Origin: Streptomyces alboflavus
GTDB lineage: Bacteria; Actinomycetota; Actinomycetes; Streptomycetales; Streptomycetaceae
Reading direction: 5' to 3'
DNA: 64,000 nucleotides
Assembly (NCBI RefSeq): GCF_000716675.1
Contig: NZ_JNXT01000004.1
Location: forward strand, 1-64,000
Shown here one piece after another: positions 63,102-64,000 of the stretch. The position numbers and the translations under genes are program-made. How positions within the stretch are numbered: position 1 is the first letter of the stretch; each line of letters begins with the position of its first letter. Below the pieces are notes generated by a model that saw nothing but the letters and a program-made list of their open reading frames with translations, was not told the DNA's origin and searched no databases.

Positions 63102-63701
63102 TCAGGCACCCTTGGTGTAGATCCGCCCGGTCTCGTCGGTCCAGGCCTGCAGCCGCAGCACGTGGCCCTCGGCGACTGCACCGCCGATCCCGACCGCGGC
63201 GCCACCAGCCCCGACCGCGCCACCGGCGGTGGCCACCGCCGCCCCTCCGCCGAAGGCGGCCATGCCTGCCGCGATCATGGGGATGCCGATGAAGGCACCG
63301 ATGATCGTGAGAGTCAGCAGAGCACCGAAAAAGATCATCACGATCCCGAACAGCACGCCGACAAGACCGGCTCCGCCCACCGCCGCGCCGGTGGCGACAC
63401 CGACCGCACCCACCCCCATGGCCGCACCGCCGTCGGCGCGGTGGGTCTGTGCGAGGAGCACGGCACCGGGCATCCGGTGGACCTGCGTCCACCCGTGCGC
63501 CACCATCCAGCCGATGAACCGCGTCAGCTCCGCTTCCCGCCGCTCGGGAGCCACTGGCTCGCCGTAGCCCTCGAAGACGACACGGACCGGGACATCCGGC
63601 CCCCATTGGGGCACCTTCAGCGCCGCGGCCTCCTCGGCCTTCGCCGACCTGACCTTCCGCGTGCTGTCCCACATGACTCCGCACTCCGCCCGAAGCATCA
63701 C
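63102..63701 (-). CDS. Gly/Ala-rich membrane protein
   Basis: 199 residues. An N-terminal soluble part of about 95 residues (WGPDVPVRVVFEGYGEPVAPERREAELTRFIGWMVAHGWTQVHRM) precedes two long hydrophobic Gly/Ala segments (VGVATGAAVGGAGLVGVLFGIVMIFFGALLTLTIIGAFIGIPMIAAGMAAF and a Gly-rich run), and the C-terminus ends RLQAWTDETGRIYTKGA. The start is uncertain: ATG at 63701 or 63674. No family recognised. Confidence 0.72.
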   Translation of the reverse strand: MMLRAECGVMWDSTRKVRSAKAEEAAALKVPQWGPDVPVRVVFEGYGEPVAPERREAELTRFIGWMVAHGWTQVHRMPGAVLLAQTHRADGGAAMGVGAVGVATGAAVGGAGLVGVLFGIVMIFFGALLTLTIIGAFIGIPMIAAGMAAFGGGAAVATAGGAVGAGGAAVGIGGAVAEGHVLRLQAWTDETGRIYTKGA

Positions 63702-63768
63702 TCTTCATCCATTACACACCCGAATTCACCCACTTCATCACCCGCTATTCCCGCACGGAGACCCCACC

Positions 63769-64000
63769 ATGACCGCCACCCCGAGCCACGACACCGGACC
63801 CGCCGACCGCGTCGACACCACGGACTGGCACGCCGTGGCCGACGAACTCGACCAGCACGGCTGTGCCCTCACCGGCCCGCTCCTCACCCCCGACGAGTGC
63901 CGTGGGATCGCCGCCCTCTACGACGAGACGGAGCGGTTCCGCGCCACCGTCGACATGGCCCGCCACCGGTTCGGGTCCGGCCAGTACCGGTACTTCGGCC
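63769..64000 (+). CDS. 2OG-Fe(II) oxygenase, partial at window edge
   Basis: 77 residues seen. The sequence WHAVADELDQHGCALTGPLLTPDECRGIAALYDETERFRATVDMARHRFGSGQYRYF matches the N-terminus of the 2OG-Fe(II) hydroxylase type common in Streptomyces; the metal-binding HxD lies outside the window. GGAG eight bases upstream of the ATG. The substrate is unknown. Confidence 0.8.
   Translation, partial: MTATPSHDTGPADRVDTTDWHAVADELDQHGCALTGPLLTPDECRGIAALYDETERFRATVDMARHRFGSGQYRYFG

Overview
The window is high-GC DNA with the gene density, GGAGG-type ribosome sites, GTG starts, overlapping ATGA/GTGA junctions and regulator repertoire (SARP, PadR, WYL, nSTAND/WD40, ECF sigma with a CU044_5270-type partner) of a Streptomyces or close relative. 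No rRNA, tRNA, CRISPR array or insertion sequence was recognised. It looks like an accessory or stress-and-metabolism part of the chromosome rather than a core region.

Left part (1-12.9 kb). A minus-strand operon encodes a dynamin-like GTPase followed by a very large actin-fold/Hsp70-like ATPase, resembling SrfC and SrfB. The ATPase gene is broken by an in-frame TGA between its two phosphate-binding motifs. Next come two universal stress proteins flanking a phosphoketolase, a group suited to slow-growth or oxygen-limited metabolism. A GbsR/MarR-like regulator is divergent from a two-gene ABC exporter.

12.9-30.6 kb. An nSTAND ATPase with WD40 propeller and a giant SARP-NB-ARC-TPR activator flank a short exported protein made of five GNWPPPQ-type repeats. 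Two secreted proteins follow (an I36-type inhibitor-like protein and a lipoprotein), then a complete five-gene peptide ABC importer and an ECF sigma/membrane-protein pair.

30.6-41 kb. This is detoxification and regulation: an ArsR-type repressor with two near-identical operators divergent from an FAD monooxygenase; an MFS pump, a CMD protein and a His-tailed, internally duplicated HVHP protein, with a second MFS pump. The last two are preceded by ATACCCC-N3-GGGGTAT operators of CsoR type. A Crp-like regulator with a small coupled ORF follows. Then comes 1.3 kb of gene-poor, AT-richer DNA with hairpins, a CRP-type palindrome and an iron-box-like site. A cytidine deaminase-ASCH fusion closes this part.

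41-64 kb. The dhaKLM dihydroxyacetone kinase operon, exported FnIII and Tat proteins, a PadR/NTF2 pair, a DJ-1/TetR/aldehyde dehydrogenase operon with a divergent LysR, a BASS-type transporter, a DM13 protein, a TetR/FAD-monooxygenase pair, a frameshifted NIPSNAP gene beside a WYL regulator, a sugar isomerase/dehydrogenase pair, PadR plus 2,4-dienoyl-CoA reductase, an Lrp/LysE pair, Ogt, a membrane protein and the start of a 2OG-Fe(II) oxygenase.

The most promising unexplained items are the CDA-ASCH fusion (possible two-step N4-acetylcytidine salvage), the GNWPPPQ repeat peptide, the three-operator CsoR-like regulon and the gene-poor region at 38.7-39.96 kb.
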